Under the pieces are notes generated by a model. That model did no database searches and was not told the origin of the DNA. It worked only from the letters and a program-made list of their open reading frames with translations. Source: Bryoerythrophyllum caledonicum (taxonomy: Eukaryota > Streptophyta > Bryopsida > Pottiales > Pottiaceae). From it: a DNA stretch of 64,000 nucleotides. The stretch's first letter is position 1. Each line of letters begins with the position of its first letter. A program made the translations under genes and the position numbers. Positions 21,562 through 33,240 of this stretch are shown one piece after another. The stretch spans positions 36,718,371 to 36,782,370 of the forward strand of contig OZ020515.1 of NCBI GenBank assembly GCA_963971425.1, read 5' to 3'.

Positions 21562-23538
21562 ATGGTGCACGGGAGTGCAGCCGTGATGCCGACATCCAAC
21601 AGCGAGATCACGGAGTCGTCGCAGAGCCTGTCTCGGTCCAGGACAGCTTTAGTCAGTGTACAGTCCGATCCGTCCGTCTTGGCGTCCACACCGAAAGCGC
21701 AGCGGCACCGCCGCTACAACTCCATGTTTTCCGTCTTCTCGTCCGATCACTCGAGCTCCTCGCCGTCGCTGAAGACGACGTCGTCTGGTGTCACCTCGGG
21801 GCGCCTCAAGTGGGACTGGAAGCTGGGCGATCTCTGGCGCTCGCGCTCCGGGAAAGTAGACGCAGGCCCGGATCCCGTCGCGCCAGTACTGGAGTCCGCG
21901 TCGTCGGCGGACTCCATCTCTGAGGGAACCGTCGTTGCGCTGTCTAGGACTGGATCCCGGGAGACTGGCGGCAGTCTTCACTATACGAGCCTGGGGATCT
22001 TTCAGAGCTCGAAGTACAGCAGCTCGGATCTGGAGACGAGCGACCGGAGCGTGATTTCAGGTGAGTATGTGGAGGTACTGGGGAAGACGTCGCTGGCAGC
22101 GCGGTGGCGCGAGGTGCAGGGGGGGTGCAACTGGGAGGGGATGCTGGATCCGTTGGACCCCGACCTGCGGGTGGAGCTGCTGCGGTACGGCGACCTGGCG
22201 CAGATGACGTACGACAACTTCGAGCACAACGCGTGGTCCAGGTACGCCGGGAGCGCGAGGTACTCGAAGAAAACCGTGTTCGAGAAGCTGGACAAGACGG
22301 GGCTGGGGTACCAGGTGACGCGCTACCTGTACGCGACGTGCGAGAATCCACTGCCGGGCATCCTGCAGAGCTCGCTGTCGACTGAGAAGTGGGACGTGGA
22401 GTCCAACTGGATGGGGTTCGTGGCGGTCGCGACGGACGAGCGCGAGATCGCCAGGCTGGGCCGCCGTGACATCGTCGTCAGCTGGCGCGGCACCATGCGC
22501 ACCATGGAGTGGCTGGTCGACGCGCAGATCCAGATGGCGCCCATGACCCTTGCCTCGGATCCGCAATCCCACGACTCGCCCCTCAAGCCTTCCATCCTGA
22601 AGCCCAAAGTGGAGAAGGGGTTTTGGAGCCTCTACACCTGCAAGCGCTCCGCGTCGCAGTTCAACCAGAAGAGCGCCTCGGAGCAGGTGAGACCACTAGT
22701 CACTAGTTTCTAGAATAATTCTCTCCCATGTGAGTCTCATAGACAATGATCAATCAAGCGGAACTCATCCTAAACTTCTAGTTCACAGGTCCTGGTTTCT
22801 AGTCATTCTCTTCCAGGCATCATATGATCATCACATTCTCTAGTTGGATAATCAGACTTACAACGGAATTCGACATGTGCACAGGTGATGCGGGAGCTAA
22901 GTCGGTTGCTAACGTTGTACAAGGGCGAGACGTTGAGCATCACCATAACCGGGCATAGCCTCGGTGGAGCGCTGGCAATACTCACGGCGTACGAGATTGC
23001 AGAGCGAGAGATGAACAAACAGACGAGCGACGGATCCACAATCCCGGTGACGGTGTTCTCGTTCGCGAGCCCTCGCGTCGGCGATGCGGTGTTCAAGCGA
23101 CGGTTCGAGGAGCTCCAGCTGCGCGCGCTGAGGGTGGTGAACGTCCACGACGTGGTGCCCAAGTCGATTGGAGGGCTGCACCCGCCGTGGGGCGAGACGT
23201 ACAAGCACGTGGGCGTGGAGCTGCAGGTGGACTCCAAGCTGTCGCCGTACCTGAAGCGCAGCCGGGATCCCGTGGACTGGCACAACCTGGAGTGCTACCT
23301 GCACCATCTGGACGGGTTCCAGGGCGCGAAATCGAAGGAGTTCAAGCTCGTGGCGGGGCGCGACGTCGCGCTGGTGAACAAGTACTGCGACGTTTTGAAG
23401 CCGGAGTATTGCATCCCGGCGTGCTGGTGGCAGTCGGAGAACAAGGGGCTCGCGTTGTCTGATCAAGGGAAGTGGGTGGAGCCTGATCGGCCGATGGAGG
23501 ACAAGCCGTCGCTGGACAACAAGGAAAATTTCATTTGA
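21562..23538 (+). CDS. Class 3 lipase / plant phospholipase A1
   Basis: An alpha/beta-hydrolase that would release fatty acids from glycerolipids. Two exons, 21562-22686 and 22885-23538, with a GT-AG intron, encode 592 residues. The GHSLGGA nucleophile elbow places the catalytic Ser at about residue 400. The likely acid is the Asp of VVNVHDVVPK (about 464), and the likely base is in the HNLECYLHH segment (about 508-516). VVSWRGTMRTMEW, upstream of the elbow, is the oxyanion-loop region typical of plant PLA1 enzymes. WREVQGG, NWEGMLDPLD and RYSKK mark the DAD1-like/PLA1-II type. The first 180 residues are Ser/Thr/Arg-rich and extend beyond PLA1-II length; they may act as a plastid transit peptide, which I cannot confirm. 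The GC content is far above the surrounding DNA, as in the other coding exons here. Confidence 0.92.
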
Positions 23539-23917
23539 CAAATTGAGAAGATTTTGTAGCAAAAAACAGTCACACCGGAGAAAAACCTGTTGCATTGGTA
23601 TTGATGTAGGAATGTGGGTATTGGTTTAGAGTGAGGAAGTACATTTGGTCGCATGAAAATATTCAAATCATTCTTTGTATACATAATAAAAGAGTAGTAG
23701 AATCACCTAAGTTCAGGCTGGGGCTTCCACATTTTTTCAAGCTGGAGGAAACTAAGATCATTAAACCTTTGAATATGCACAAATACCACCTTTTTCTTCC
23801 AGAAACATAATGGATTAGAGCAGGTACATATTACTGTTGAAAGATCCCAATGTTTCAAGAAAAAGCCAAGCCCTTCCGCACCTTTTTTTTAATTCGTATG
23901 CGGCTTTCTATCGTTTG

Positions 23918-23944
23918 AGGGTTTAGGGTTTAGGGTTTAGGGTT
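23918..23944 (+). repeat. Interstitial telomere-type repeat (TTTAGGG)
   Basis: Three to four consecutive GTTTAGG units. This is the Arabidopsis-type plant telomere sequence; too short for a chromosome end. Confidence 0.85.
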
Positions 23945-24378
23945 GTGAAGTGATCCGATGAGGCCTCGCAGTCATGACAATCAATAAGCTTAATAAGGCT
24001 CTAAGGAAGGTTACTAAACATCGAGATGACAACCTGCCTTACCCTCGAAATCAATTCTTGTCCATGAAAGCTCGCAACTTGGTGCACAACGTCTTGACGT
24101 GGCCATAATCGTGCAACATCACACTAGTGCACACCTGTTCACATCCAAGAGTGTAAGTAAATCATCATCTACGATATTTTTAGCTATCTCGACGAAGCCT
24201 AGATCGGGTTGAAAAGATTGATTCATTGTCAAATGTTAGCCCAAACACGGATAGTGGCCTTGGCGGTGATCCAACGGCAAACCTCTCCCAGCACATAATG
24301 GCTCGAGTCCATGCTTCATTTATCTTTTCACCTTCTACCAAACTCTCCTCCACGAAACCCTTTAGCTACTCTGGAACA

Positions 24379-24735
24379 TAAGGTAAGCCAGCCATAACCA
24401 ACAAAGACCCATAGCCCCCGCCTATAAAATTGGGGTATGTCCAACCCTCTTCCATCCCATTACCACCAACTCAGCTCCAAATGGAGGTTTGCTATTAGTC
24501 AAGACCCTTACTTTTGGTCGTTGGTTATTGGGGGTACCAACTGCTGGCCACCCACTAAACATGGCTCCAGAGTTTGAAAATTCATAACTAATTCAGTTTT
24601 CATCGGAAAAATATGAAATCACTTGGGTTGGAATTGTAATTCTATTGGCTATCACTGAAAAACAACAGTACAATTATCTCCTCTCTTCACATGTGCACAT
24701 TCCTTAACTTGTCGGTTTTAGGGGGCCTTACCTTA
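24379..24735. mobile_element. MITE family C, copy 1
   Basis: The ends are AAGGTAAGCCAGCCATAACC and, inverted, AAGGTAAGGCCCCCTAAAAC. About 356 bp. Shares GCTCCAAATGGAGGTTTGCT and TAATTCTATTGGCTATCACT with the copy at 44432. Non-coding. Superfamily not determined. Confidence 0.65.
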
Positions 24736-26947
24736 ATGCCCGTATGTTTCTTTTAGTTGGGGCTCCAACGAACCTCACCAAGTGTGAGGCCCGCGTTCCC
24801 AACGTTCCCGGGAATTCCAGCCCCGTTCATGGGGCCTCATGCATGGAATTCCCGCCGTACACCCCACAACGTCCACCGTACCAAAAACCTTTGGGCAGGT
24901 AGCTGGGACGGCCTCTTCCTATACAATATATATGTGCCATCTCATGTGGGTTCTATTTTGAAGTGGTATAATCGTGATCGTCTAGAACTTGTAGTTGATG
25001 CTCGCGCCTGGCAAGAGCCACCTCCAGAAGAGCTTTCTGGAAGAGGCTGATGGGGGCCTCTCCTATGTGAGGTGCTTCTTCTCCATTTTGTCCATTTCAT
25101 GTGTATGTTTTGATTATATGACATTATTTTACCTTTTTTACAACTCAAATATCCTTCTACATTTCATGTTATCAACTTTTGTAATTATAAAAACATCTAG
25201 CCACAAGTGCAATTTTTGGTGTAGAATATGCAAGTTTACAAAACATTTTGATGTATTTCAGAATGCATTTCAAAATATGTTTTGATGTGTTTCAAGATAC
25301 ACTTTCAAAAAACATCAACACCGTCGCTATCCAACATGCTATGTCTAGTCTTCTCCATAAACGAACACTAGAAAACAACAAACCCCTACCTGACCCGCAT
25401 GACCCCCAATAAAATAGAAAGTTGAAAACTCTGGAAAATGAACACAAGCATGACTATCCTAGGCACAAACATTGAATCTTCTACACAAGGTATGCCCCCA
25501 ATTTTCATTCAATTTACAACTATTCAAAGACGCTAGCATGATGCGGAGGGTATCTCCAAGAGCTTGAGGTCCAAGAGGGAATGGGCTCGGGAGAAACTAC
25601 ACCCATGCTGGTACTTCTCGTGGATGAGCATGTGATGAATGGTGGGTAACCGAAGTTCGAGAAGCCGGGTTAAGTAACCCAATGCAATACGTACCAAGAC
25701 GTATTGCAATGGTGCGAAGTCAACAACTCTTGACCGACGCCGCCTTCAACATCCAATGTTGTGGCGATTTAGGGTGAGAGTCATTGGGCTCTGGTTTTGG
25801 AGCACTTTTTATATCAATCATGGCCATTCAAAGTAAACTCAATCAACGATCCACATCACTCTTATGATTAAAAAATTCCATTTTGAATGCACATCACTAA
25901 TCCATGATTGTCTTCAAATGAATACAAGATGCCATTTGAAATTCTTTTCTTTCAAGAAGGTGGCAAGCTCAATAGAAGAGAAGGTACTTACTTTTAAACA
26001 CTTTGCTTGATGTTGTGTGTGTCCAAATGTAAAATCATTGTTGAATCCATATCTTACATAGTTAGAGGAGATCGTACTTTTGAAGGTTTTAGGGTTTTTC
26101 TCTTTTTTGCTTGAATGGAAGGTATGCTGCAATATGTGCCTGTACGTATTGCTGCAGAAACAAAGCCATATTATGATACAGTCCGACGAGCGCCAACCCG
26201 TCTTCTCCTACCTCGACGATGCCGCCAGCGAATCCTACCCCTTGATGGAGAAGGCGCCTGCGCCTCCTCTTCTTCGCGCCGCTTGATCCCCCTCTGCACG
26301 CATCCCCGCGCTCCTCTGGACCCCCTCCATTGCACCTCCGCACGCCTCTCGCCCCTCCTCCCCCGCGCACCTGTCATCCCACCTTCCTCCGCACGGATCT
26401 TTAGAACTAGATCCCCACACGCCTCTAGCCCTCCAAACCGCGTGATCTCCCCCACTACTCGCCTAAAACCCTAAAATCCTACCACATTCCAAATTGCACC
26501 TCCTACCTCTCACACATAAATCCTTTTCCTTTACAAACAACATCAAGAAACTTAGTCTCAAACATACCAAGACATGCGAGGCAAGAAGATAGACAGGAAC
26601 CAAGAACGAGGGTGCATGGAGAGGAAGGACTAACCCAACCCTAAACCAACCCATGGTTAACCATGGGTTAAAGTTGTGGATGGGATGAAGGGGGCTTGGT
26701 CTCCTTCCATTCAGCTGGTACAAGCATGGGTGTAGTTTCGCCCAAGGGGAGGGAATGGGCCTCTTATGGCGTAACGCCCACTAGGTTTTTGGTTTTTGTG
26801 CTTGGGATTATTCTCGTGAGGGAAAATTTGGGAGATTTTGGGAGGCCCATGTGTAGGAAGGTTCTTCGGAAAGAGGTGTGTTGGATAGAATGGGGAAAAA
26901 AACCAGGCGGGCCTTACGTAGTGGATACAAATTTAGGCTAGAGTGGA
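24736..26947. other. Intergenic, unassigned; palindrome at 26648-26669
   Basis: No gene is supported. A perfect 22-bp palindrome centred on GGTTAACC occupies 26648-26669. A GC-rich block at 26180-26470 carries open frames in several phases on both strands, one reading DERQPVFSYLDDAASESYPL. It has no recognisable domain and could be an isolated exon. Confidence 0.35.
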
Positions 26948-27285
26948 TATATATCCTCAGCTCACCACACCAGTTTCTCACTACAAGCAACCTTGTCGCT
27001 CCTCACTCAAAAAGTGTCGCCCTTCACTCAACATAGTGCAAGTTTGAACCTTGTTCATTTATTTAAAGAATTTTTTAGCAAGATCCTATTGACTAGTAAA
27101 GTAGTACACAGTCCCTCTAAAATCCACAATTTCCACCACCTATCTACATTGGATGTTGTGCAAATTTTCCCCAATGTTAAGATCAGGTTAAATCCAATTT
27201 TGTACGATAGACACTAAAATTTAACATTCCATTTCCATGAGAAATCAATGAAAATAATCCATGTAATTTTGGGAAAAGTCCTTGG

Positions 27286-29372
27286 TTAACCCTTAAATGA
27301 TAAAGTCCCAAGGTTGGCTTTTGCAAATCTTGGGCACGTTCCCACAATTGCAATTTATATTTGCAATTGTTGAAATTTTGTACAAAGATGCAAGAAAACA
27401 AGAGGTACATGGGAATGTAATTCTTGTTCTCATTGAACCTATGGACAAAAGATTATGCCACCCTAATGAAAAACCTCTCAAGTAGGGGCATGTCAGGGAA
27501 CTCCAAAAACTTTTGCTAGGACACTCTTTAAGATATGAGACTTCCAATACTAGCATTGAGTAATATTATTTCCTTTCATATTGTAGAAAACAAAATCTTG
27601 TCTTTAGTGTAAAATAGCATATCAATCCAAGTCAAACATTTTCACACATTGTCATACATTGTCAAGCAAAGTACCAAGGAAACTTCTTTTCTACATAAAA
27701 TCTAGAGATCCTCAGATTTTTTATTTTTACTTTTTCCACAAAAATATGTGGTGTACACCTTATTGACCATTCAAATGATTGTTCTAGAACATATTACCCT
27801 ACGCTATGGTCAGTTTCGTACATAATTAATTCAAAATGGGGACTTGTCTAAAATTTTGGAAATTTCAAGAGATTTGGCTAGGCGATACCTATGTAATACC
27901 AAGGTGATACCCGTTCAAGATCTAGGTGATACTCATGCAATACCTATGTGATATCCATTGTGTCGAATCAATGTGACAGAAAAAAATAAATGCTTCGGCA
28001 GTTGCCTGCCGAAACTGACCGTAGCGTACGGTACGTGAACAAAGAAATATTACATGAATTGGCAATTTTTAAACCTCCACTCCTTGCACATATGTTTTTA
28101 CTAAGCTACACCCATTTGTTACCTCTAAAAATTAGTGTACCATACAAGGAACTAATATCATGCATAGCATGATGGTATAAAATTAAGACCTAGTGTAGTG
28201 CAAAAATTGACACCATTTGAAGTCAAAGTCTATTAACCCCAAGAGGACCAAAGTCCCCTCAGGGGACATTTTGAGTTTGGGTAAGGTACCACGTTCTCAA
28301 TTCTAGGCATTATTTACTGAGATTTTTTACTGAATGGACAACTTTTGATTAGCTTTGCGTCGACACAAATTTCATAGAATTTCGACTTATGGTTCAAAAG
28401 TTACAATTTATTTTCACTTACATATACAAATAGTGCAACAGCTTAGTGTGACATATCACAAATACTATCACTAAACTTTAATAACTTCTAAATTCAATAG
28501 AAATTCTATTTTTTTTTCCATTTAAAATAAATAAATGCCGTCTTAGAAAGGAAATTGAGGTCTTTGCATCTACTGTACGGATTTGTGAATTTCAAAAATT
28601 TGAGAAGGATATGATATATGCATAATATAAAGTGTACTGTTGATTCTCAGCACATAGTTGCATTGTAGGATTGTTTAGAACATCTTCTACACCTCTTCTA
28701 CTTCTAAAATTTGGTGCACATGTGCCTAACATGATCCTTTTCAAGTTAAAATAATAAAATTATGGCCCGTAGTGCAAAAAGTTGCCATTGAAGGTGGTCG
28801 AAGTTTGTTGAAGGTGTTTAGTATGACCTCAAAAAGAGATTATGTTTCACTTCAAAGGCTAATATCTTTCAATCCATGCGGTCAAACTTACCAAAATTTT
28901 CACTACACACTTTCATACAACTCTAGTACAAGATCCTACGGTTAAATTTTCAGAAAAAACATTTTGTATCATTTCGTGTTGAATGCGCTGAAAATAGCAA
29001 TTTTGGAGTGATTTTGAGGGGAAATTGTCTTGGTCCTTTAGGGCTTAATCCACATAATGTAGGGAAGAAAATGTATTGTTTTCTCTACTCCAAACATTAT
29101 AATCTTTCAATCCATGCGATCAAATTTTATGAATCTATTGTGAAAATACAATCAGCTCCTTTCACAATAGCCTGGTAAATATAGAATTTTCTATTTCGAG
29201 CGGTTGTTATAATGAAAAGGGTGGGTAATGCATGTTACATCAAGTGTTGTTGTAAAGAGAGAACTTTTTTTTTAACCCAAGCTACTCCCATAGTGAAATT
29301 GCTCTTGTATAAAATGCTTCTTTAAATGGAGCTGATAGTAGTGAAGTCCTACAGTTAAAACTTAGGGGTTAA
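27286..29372. mobile_element. piggyBac-like element interrupted by a second one
   Basis: Starts TTAACCCTTAAATGATAAAG and ends CTTAGGGGTTAA at about 29372. The interior follows the 19923 element (GTCTTTAGTGTAAAATAG, CACTCCTTGCACATATGTTT). It is split at 28233-29048 by a complete 816-bp element: GAAGTCAAAGTCTA lies before the insertion and a GTAGGGAAGAAAATG-type continuation lies after it. A small insertion with ATCAGCTCC ends lies at about 29148-29346. A GGTGATACC-type minisatellite lies at 27880-27975. Confidence 0.65.
28233..29048. mobile_element. Complete piggyBac-like element nested in another
   Basis: TTAACCCCAAGAGGACCAAA on the left and TTAAGCCCTAAAGGACCAAG on the right (reverse complement), 816 bp. 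TTAA flanks both ends. The right half is the full-length relative of the truncated copy at 17067. Non-coding. Confidence 0.75.
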
Positions 29373-30178
29373 CCCTTTAGCGCCCAGGGATGTTTCTGGA
29401 AAAACCAAGAATTCTGCTGATTTTTTTCTTCGAACCGGAATTGATGGAAATACAATGCCTAATATTAATATCTAACCTTACAAAATTGAACTTAACCCAT
29501 GATCTCAACTTTGGAGAAATTTTGCACAACATCCAACCATCGATGGAATAGATTATAGTGTTTAAAGTTACCATATATTGGTAGTGAAAATTGTGGAATT
29601 TGGAGGGTGTACTACTTTAACTATCAATAGAGTTTTGCAAGAATTTTTTTACTTTGAATTAGAGTGGTTCACAGGTGCACTAGGTTGATAGCTTCGCATT
29701 GACATATTATATGTGAAGAAAATATTTATACCCAATTATTGGTGATTTTTTTTCTTTTTTCTACTTGGTTGTATACAAAAATGTTCCAACCTTATACGAA
29801 TCAAAACAGAAGTTTCGTGTGTGAGGAGAGAGATCAACAATCACAAAACCGTATGAAGAACGTCTTAAAGACCAAGTTCAATAAAAAATTAAGACCAAAA
29901 TCAATGTGCTTTTGTGTGAAATACAACAGAGTATGTCGCATAGTATTCATTGTATTCACTATATTTGAGTGTATTTGGTGTATTTTGTGTTGTATTCCTA
30001 GCTTTTCCAAGAGTTCTATAAATCCAAATCATGATCTGATTGTTGGAGAGTGTTCGTGTAACAAGTGCGCAAATCTGAACCTCATATCTTGAAGCCTAGT
30101 TCCTCATGGATTTCATGCAAATTGAGTTTGAGCACCTCCGGAGTCCCATTTCGGGCTTCCTGGGCGCTAAAGGGTTAA
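29369..30178. mobile_element. 810-bp piggyBac-like element, copy 1
   Basis: TTAA at 29369-29372 and 30175-30178, with a perfect 16-bp inverted end CCCTTTAGCGCCCAGG. Exactly the same length as the inverted copy at 39340-40149, with blocks shared through the length (CATGATTTGGATTTATAGAA on the other strand, and the ACATCCAACSRT region). No transposase frame. Confidence 0.85.
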
Positions 30179-31077
30179 AGAGTTAACATACCTTGTAAAA
30201 GCAGTAAGCTATAAAAGCAGTAAAGTACAGGAATGTGCTGCGTCAAGTTCAATTTCAAACTCGTAAAGCTTATACAACCAGTTCCCTTTACAACAACCCT
30301 GTTGGTTATTACTACTTCAAGTTCAATTTTAAACTTGTAAAGCTTGCACAACCAGCTCCCTTAACATCAACTTTGTTGATTCTGCCTATTATATTGAGCA
30401 GCTGTTATAATGGAAAGGGTGGGTGAAGGCTATTACATGGGAATGTTGGACGTATGGTTGTATTAAAGGATGACAGCACTCATCTAGTTCTGACATGCTT
30501 TATTCCAAATGGATGTCATGTGGGGTAACAATTTAGCCAAGTGAATGTTGCTATAATACCAAGTGGTTGTTATAGAGAGCAAATAGTTTTTCAGGACACA
30601 TGCCGACCACGATAATGGATCTGCTGTTGTATCAAATGCTTTGTAAAAAGAGTCCACTGTAACTCAAACACTTTCACCAACTCCAAAGAGCACAGTATTG
30701 AGAAACCTCATAACATCAAAGTGTTCATGGAAGGCGAGGGCCTGTTGCTGCGAATGCACTCGCAAGTAACACACGATATTTGCAATTCTCACGCACATGT
30801 ATTGCGCTCAGATAGTCATGAGATAAGTGACAGCCATGAGATCAATTGACGCCTACATTAGTATTAACTGCACCGAATTCGGCACAAACCAAGAGTCCAT
30901 GTCCAATACATACAGTAACTTCGAAAACCTCACTATACTGGGTTACAACTATCACCTTAGAAATACAAATGGTATGTATACTACTGCCAGAAGAGTGTAC
31001 TCACTGTCAAAGAAATTACCATATTAACCTCCTCATTGAACTGACGAATCAGTCCAAAGTTGTGTGCAGGCTCGAGT
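30179..31077. other. Intergenic, possible MITE remnants
   Basis: GCAGCTGTTATAATGGAAAG at about 30400 resembles GAGCGGTTGTTATAATGAAA at about 29200, so a further small repeat is present here; its ends are unclear (possible right end near GAGTCCACTGTAACT, about 30662). No gene is supported. The right part would be 3' flank of the LEA-like gene. Confidence 0.4.
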
Positions 31078-32969
31078 TCAGTGAGCGGCATCATGCGGGT
31101 GCTCGTCATGCGGCTTGGCTCCATATCCGAACAGGCCCCCGAGCTTGCCCAAAATGCCAGTCGCGGGCTCGCTGGAATGCGCGGCGGGCGCGTCGAAGAG
31201 GGTGCCGGGAGTGGTCGTGCAGGGCGACCTGTCAGTCTGCGTGACGCCGGCCGCGGTGTCGCTTGTGGACTGCGTGACGCTGGCCGCGGTGTCGCTCGCC
31301 TTTGCGGGCAGCGCCCCCAGAGCCTCGGTGATCTTCTCGCTCAGCGCCTTGTCCTCCTGCTTGGGCGTCGCGGCCTCCGCCACCGTGTCCTTGGCCTGCA
31401 CGGCGTGGTCCTTGGTGGCGTCGAGCGCGTCTGCTGCTGAGTCCTTTGCAGGCACAGTCTGGTCCGTCGTGGTGTCCGCAGCGGATGCTAGCGTTTCCTT
31501 CGCCTGGTCGACAACCGACGGGCCCTCGGAGGGCGCGTTCAGGCCCAAGGTCTCCTTGACCTTCTCCACCACGGAGGGTGATGATTCCTCCGACGACGGC
31601 TGGACTGCATCGGCTGCCTTCTCTGTGTAGGTTTCCGAGTCATTAGTGGCGTTGTTCAGATCCGCGGCCTTTGCTTCAGCAGCGTCTTTGGCACCGACAG
31701 CGGCGTTGGTCGCCTTGTCCGTGTAGGATTCGGAGTCTTCGGTGGCGTTGTTCACATCCGCTGCCTTCGATTCCACGGCGTCCTTAGCCTCGTATGCCTT
31801 CAACTCCGCAGCTTCCTCGGTCTCCGTGGCCTTCGACTCAGTCGCGTCTTTCGCTTCGTAAGCCTTCGATTCTGTTGACTCGTTGGGTTCGAACGTCTCC
31901 TTCGTCTGCTCAGCCACTTCGCTTCCCTTGTCCGCGACTGCGTCCTTTGTGTCCGTCGCAGCTTCGTAACTCTTGTCACCAATCTCCTCAGTTTTTGCAC
32001 CCACGTCGTCGGTCGCTTCAGATGCCTTCTCCGTCACACTGGGCTTCTCCTCTGATTCGGGTGCGGCTTCACTGACGCCCAAAGCACCGGCAGTAGCGCC
32101 AGCGCCACCAAGCACGGCATCTTTGGCTTCTTCCGAAGCGTCAGCAGCCTTGTCCGTCACAGATGGCTCGGATTCGTCTTTAGCTGCATCAGGCTCCGCA
32201 AGGCTCAGCTTGCTCACGTCAGGAACAGGCGCAGCTTCTTCCTTCGACACCCCGTCATCCGATCCGAACCTGGAAGGCTCACTCTGAAATCCCAGCTCAC
32301 GGGCAGCCGACGTCGCAGGGGACGAAGGAGCGACTGGCGACGGCGAGTCCTGGAATCATACCACAACAATCCCAAACATCAACCTCACATAACTTCCAAG
32401 AGAATCATGTCCCGATTTTGGAAACAGAAGCGTGAAATCCATGGATCTTACATCGCTGATGCCCGAGTCCTCTTCCTCCTCGCCTTCCACAGCCGGCGCG
32501 TCGGTACCGTCAGGATTCTTCTTCTTCCCAACCCTGGACTTGATCTTGGATCCGGCCTTCCTTGTCTTATCCTTCAGCTTCCCGAAGATGGACCCCTTCT
32601 TATGCGTGCTGGGGCTCTCCGGGCCTACAAGGTCAGACTCCCCTGCACACCGAAACCGCCAAGCTCATAAGATACAAAAAGCTCCATCTTGCCATCACAT
32701 AACACATCCAAAAAGCCACCAAAACGAATCCATGCCACCCCATATTCGCCCACGCTAATTACACAAGACACAATAATAACTCCAATCCAAAAAACACCAT
32801 CACACCAAAAAGAAGCTCTCATGAACCCGAGAAACATAATCCTCCAAAAAAACAGAAGATCACACGTCATAAGATCCAAAAAAGCTGATCTAATGAACCT
32901 GAGCCAACAGGAATTATTCACGGGAAAAAGCTCACCGGAAGCAGCCATTGGCTGATCGTATCCTGACAT
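31078..32969 (-). CDS. LEA-like (group 3-type) repeat protein
   Basis: A highly hydrophilic, Ala/Glu/Lys/Thr/Asp-rich protein of about 498 residues, probably disordered until dried and then helical; such proteins protect membranes and enzymes in water stress (family knowledge). Three exons: 32969-32936, 32642-32452, 32349-31078, all GT-AG and in phase. The N-terminus reads MSGYDQPMAASG, followed by a basic SIFGKLKDKTRKAGSKIK segment. The main exon is made of loose repeats such as SKAYEAKDATESKA, DSESYTDKATNAA and DSETYTEKAADA, alternating charge in about 11-residue steps as in LEA_4 proteins. The tail ends in a Gly-rich, His-rich segment. No signal peptide or membrane span. Two ABRE-type motifs lie upstream, which suggests ABA or drought control. 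The family is assigned from composition and repeats, not from a diagnostic signature. Confidence 0.75.
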
Positions 32970-33141
32970 GGCGCTACGCCGCCGCTATCGACAGGCACCC
33001 AGATGGCAGACGAGCAGCAAAGTAAGGAGGGGCTCCGAACGTGAGCGCGTGTGTGTGTGCTTGTTGGAGCGCCGGAGATGCGCAAGGAGATGGTGTGAAC
33101 TCAGTGAGAAGGGGTGAGTGATGGGGTGCGAGTGGGGAGTG

Positions 33142-33148
33142 CTATAAG
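33142..33148 (-). promoter_or_regulatory. Possible TATA element of the LEA-like gene
   Basis: CTTATAG on the minus strand, about 175 bases upstream of the ATG and about 30 bases from the nearer ABRE-type motif. Confidence 0.4.
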
Positions 33149-33173
33149 CTGCTGCCTGGTGTCCAAAGAAATG

Positions 33174-33222
33174 CCACGTGGCGGACCAGGAGTGGTGGGA
33201 GGAGGGAATTGTGACACGTGGC
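33174..33222 (-). promoter_or_regulatory. Two ABRE/G-box motifs upstream of the LEA-like gene
   Basis: CCACGTGGC (33174-33182) and ACACGTGGC (33214-33222) both carry the ACGTGGC core bound by ABF/AREB bZIP factors in plants. They are 40 bp apart, about 200-250 bp upstream of the start codon. Paired ABREs are typical of ABA-responsive LEA genes (established knowledge); function here is inferred. Confidence 0.6.
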
Positions 33223-33240
33223 AGGGGCCACCATGTGACC

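Noticed and set aside
21944-22607. Long minus-strand frames opposite the lipase exon 1
   Set aside because: They are shadows of a GC-rich exon: Arg/Pro/Ser-rich with no domain, while the plus strand carries the clear lipase.
22909-23595. 228-codon minus-strand frame opposite lipase exon 2
   Set aside because: It is the complement of the exon with GHSLGGA; composition is Leu/Arg/His-skewed.
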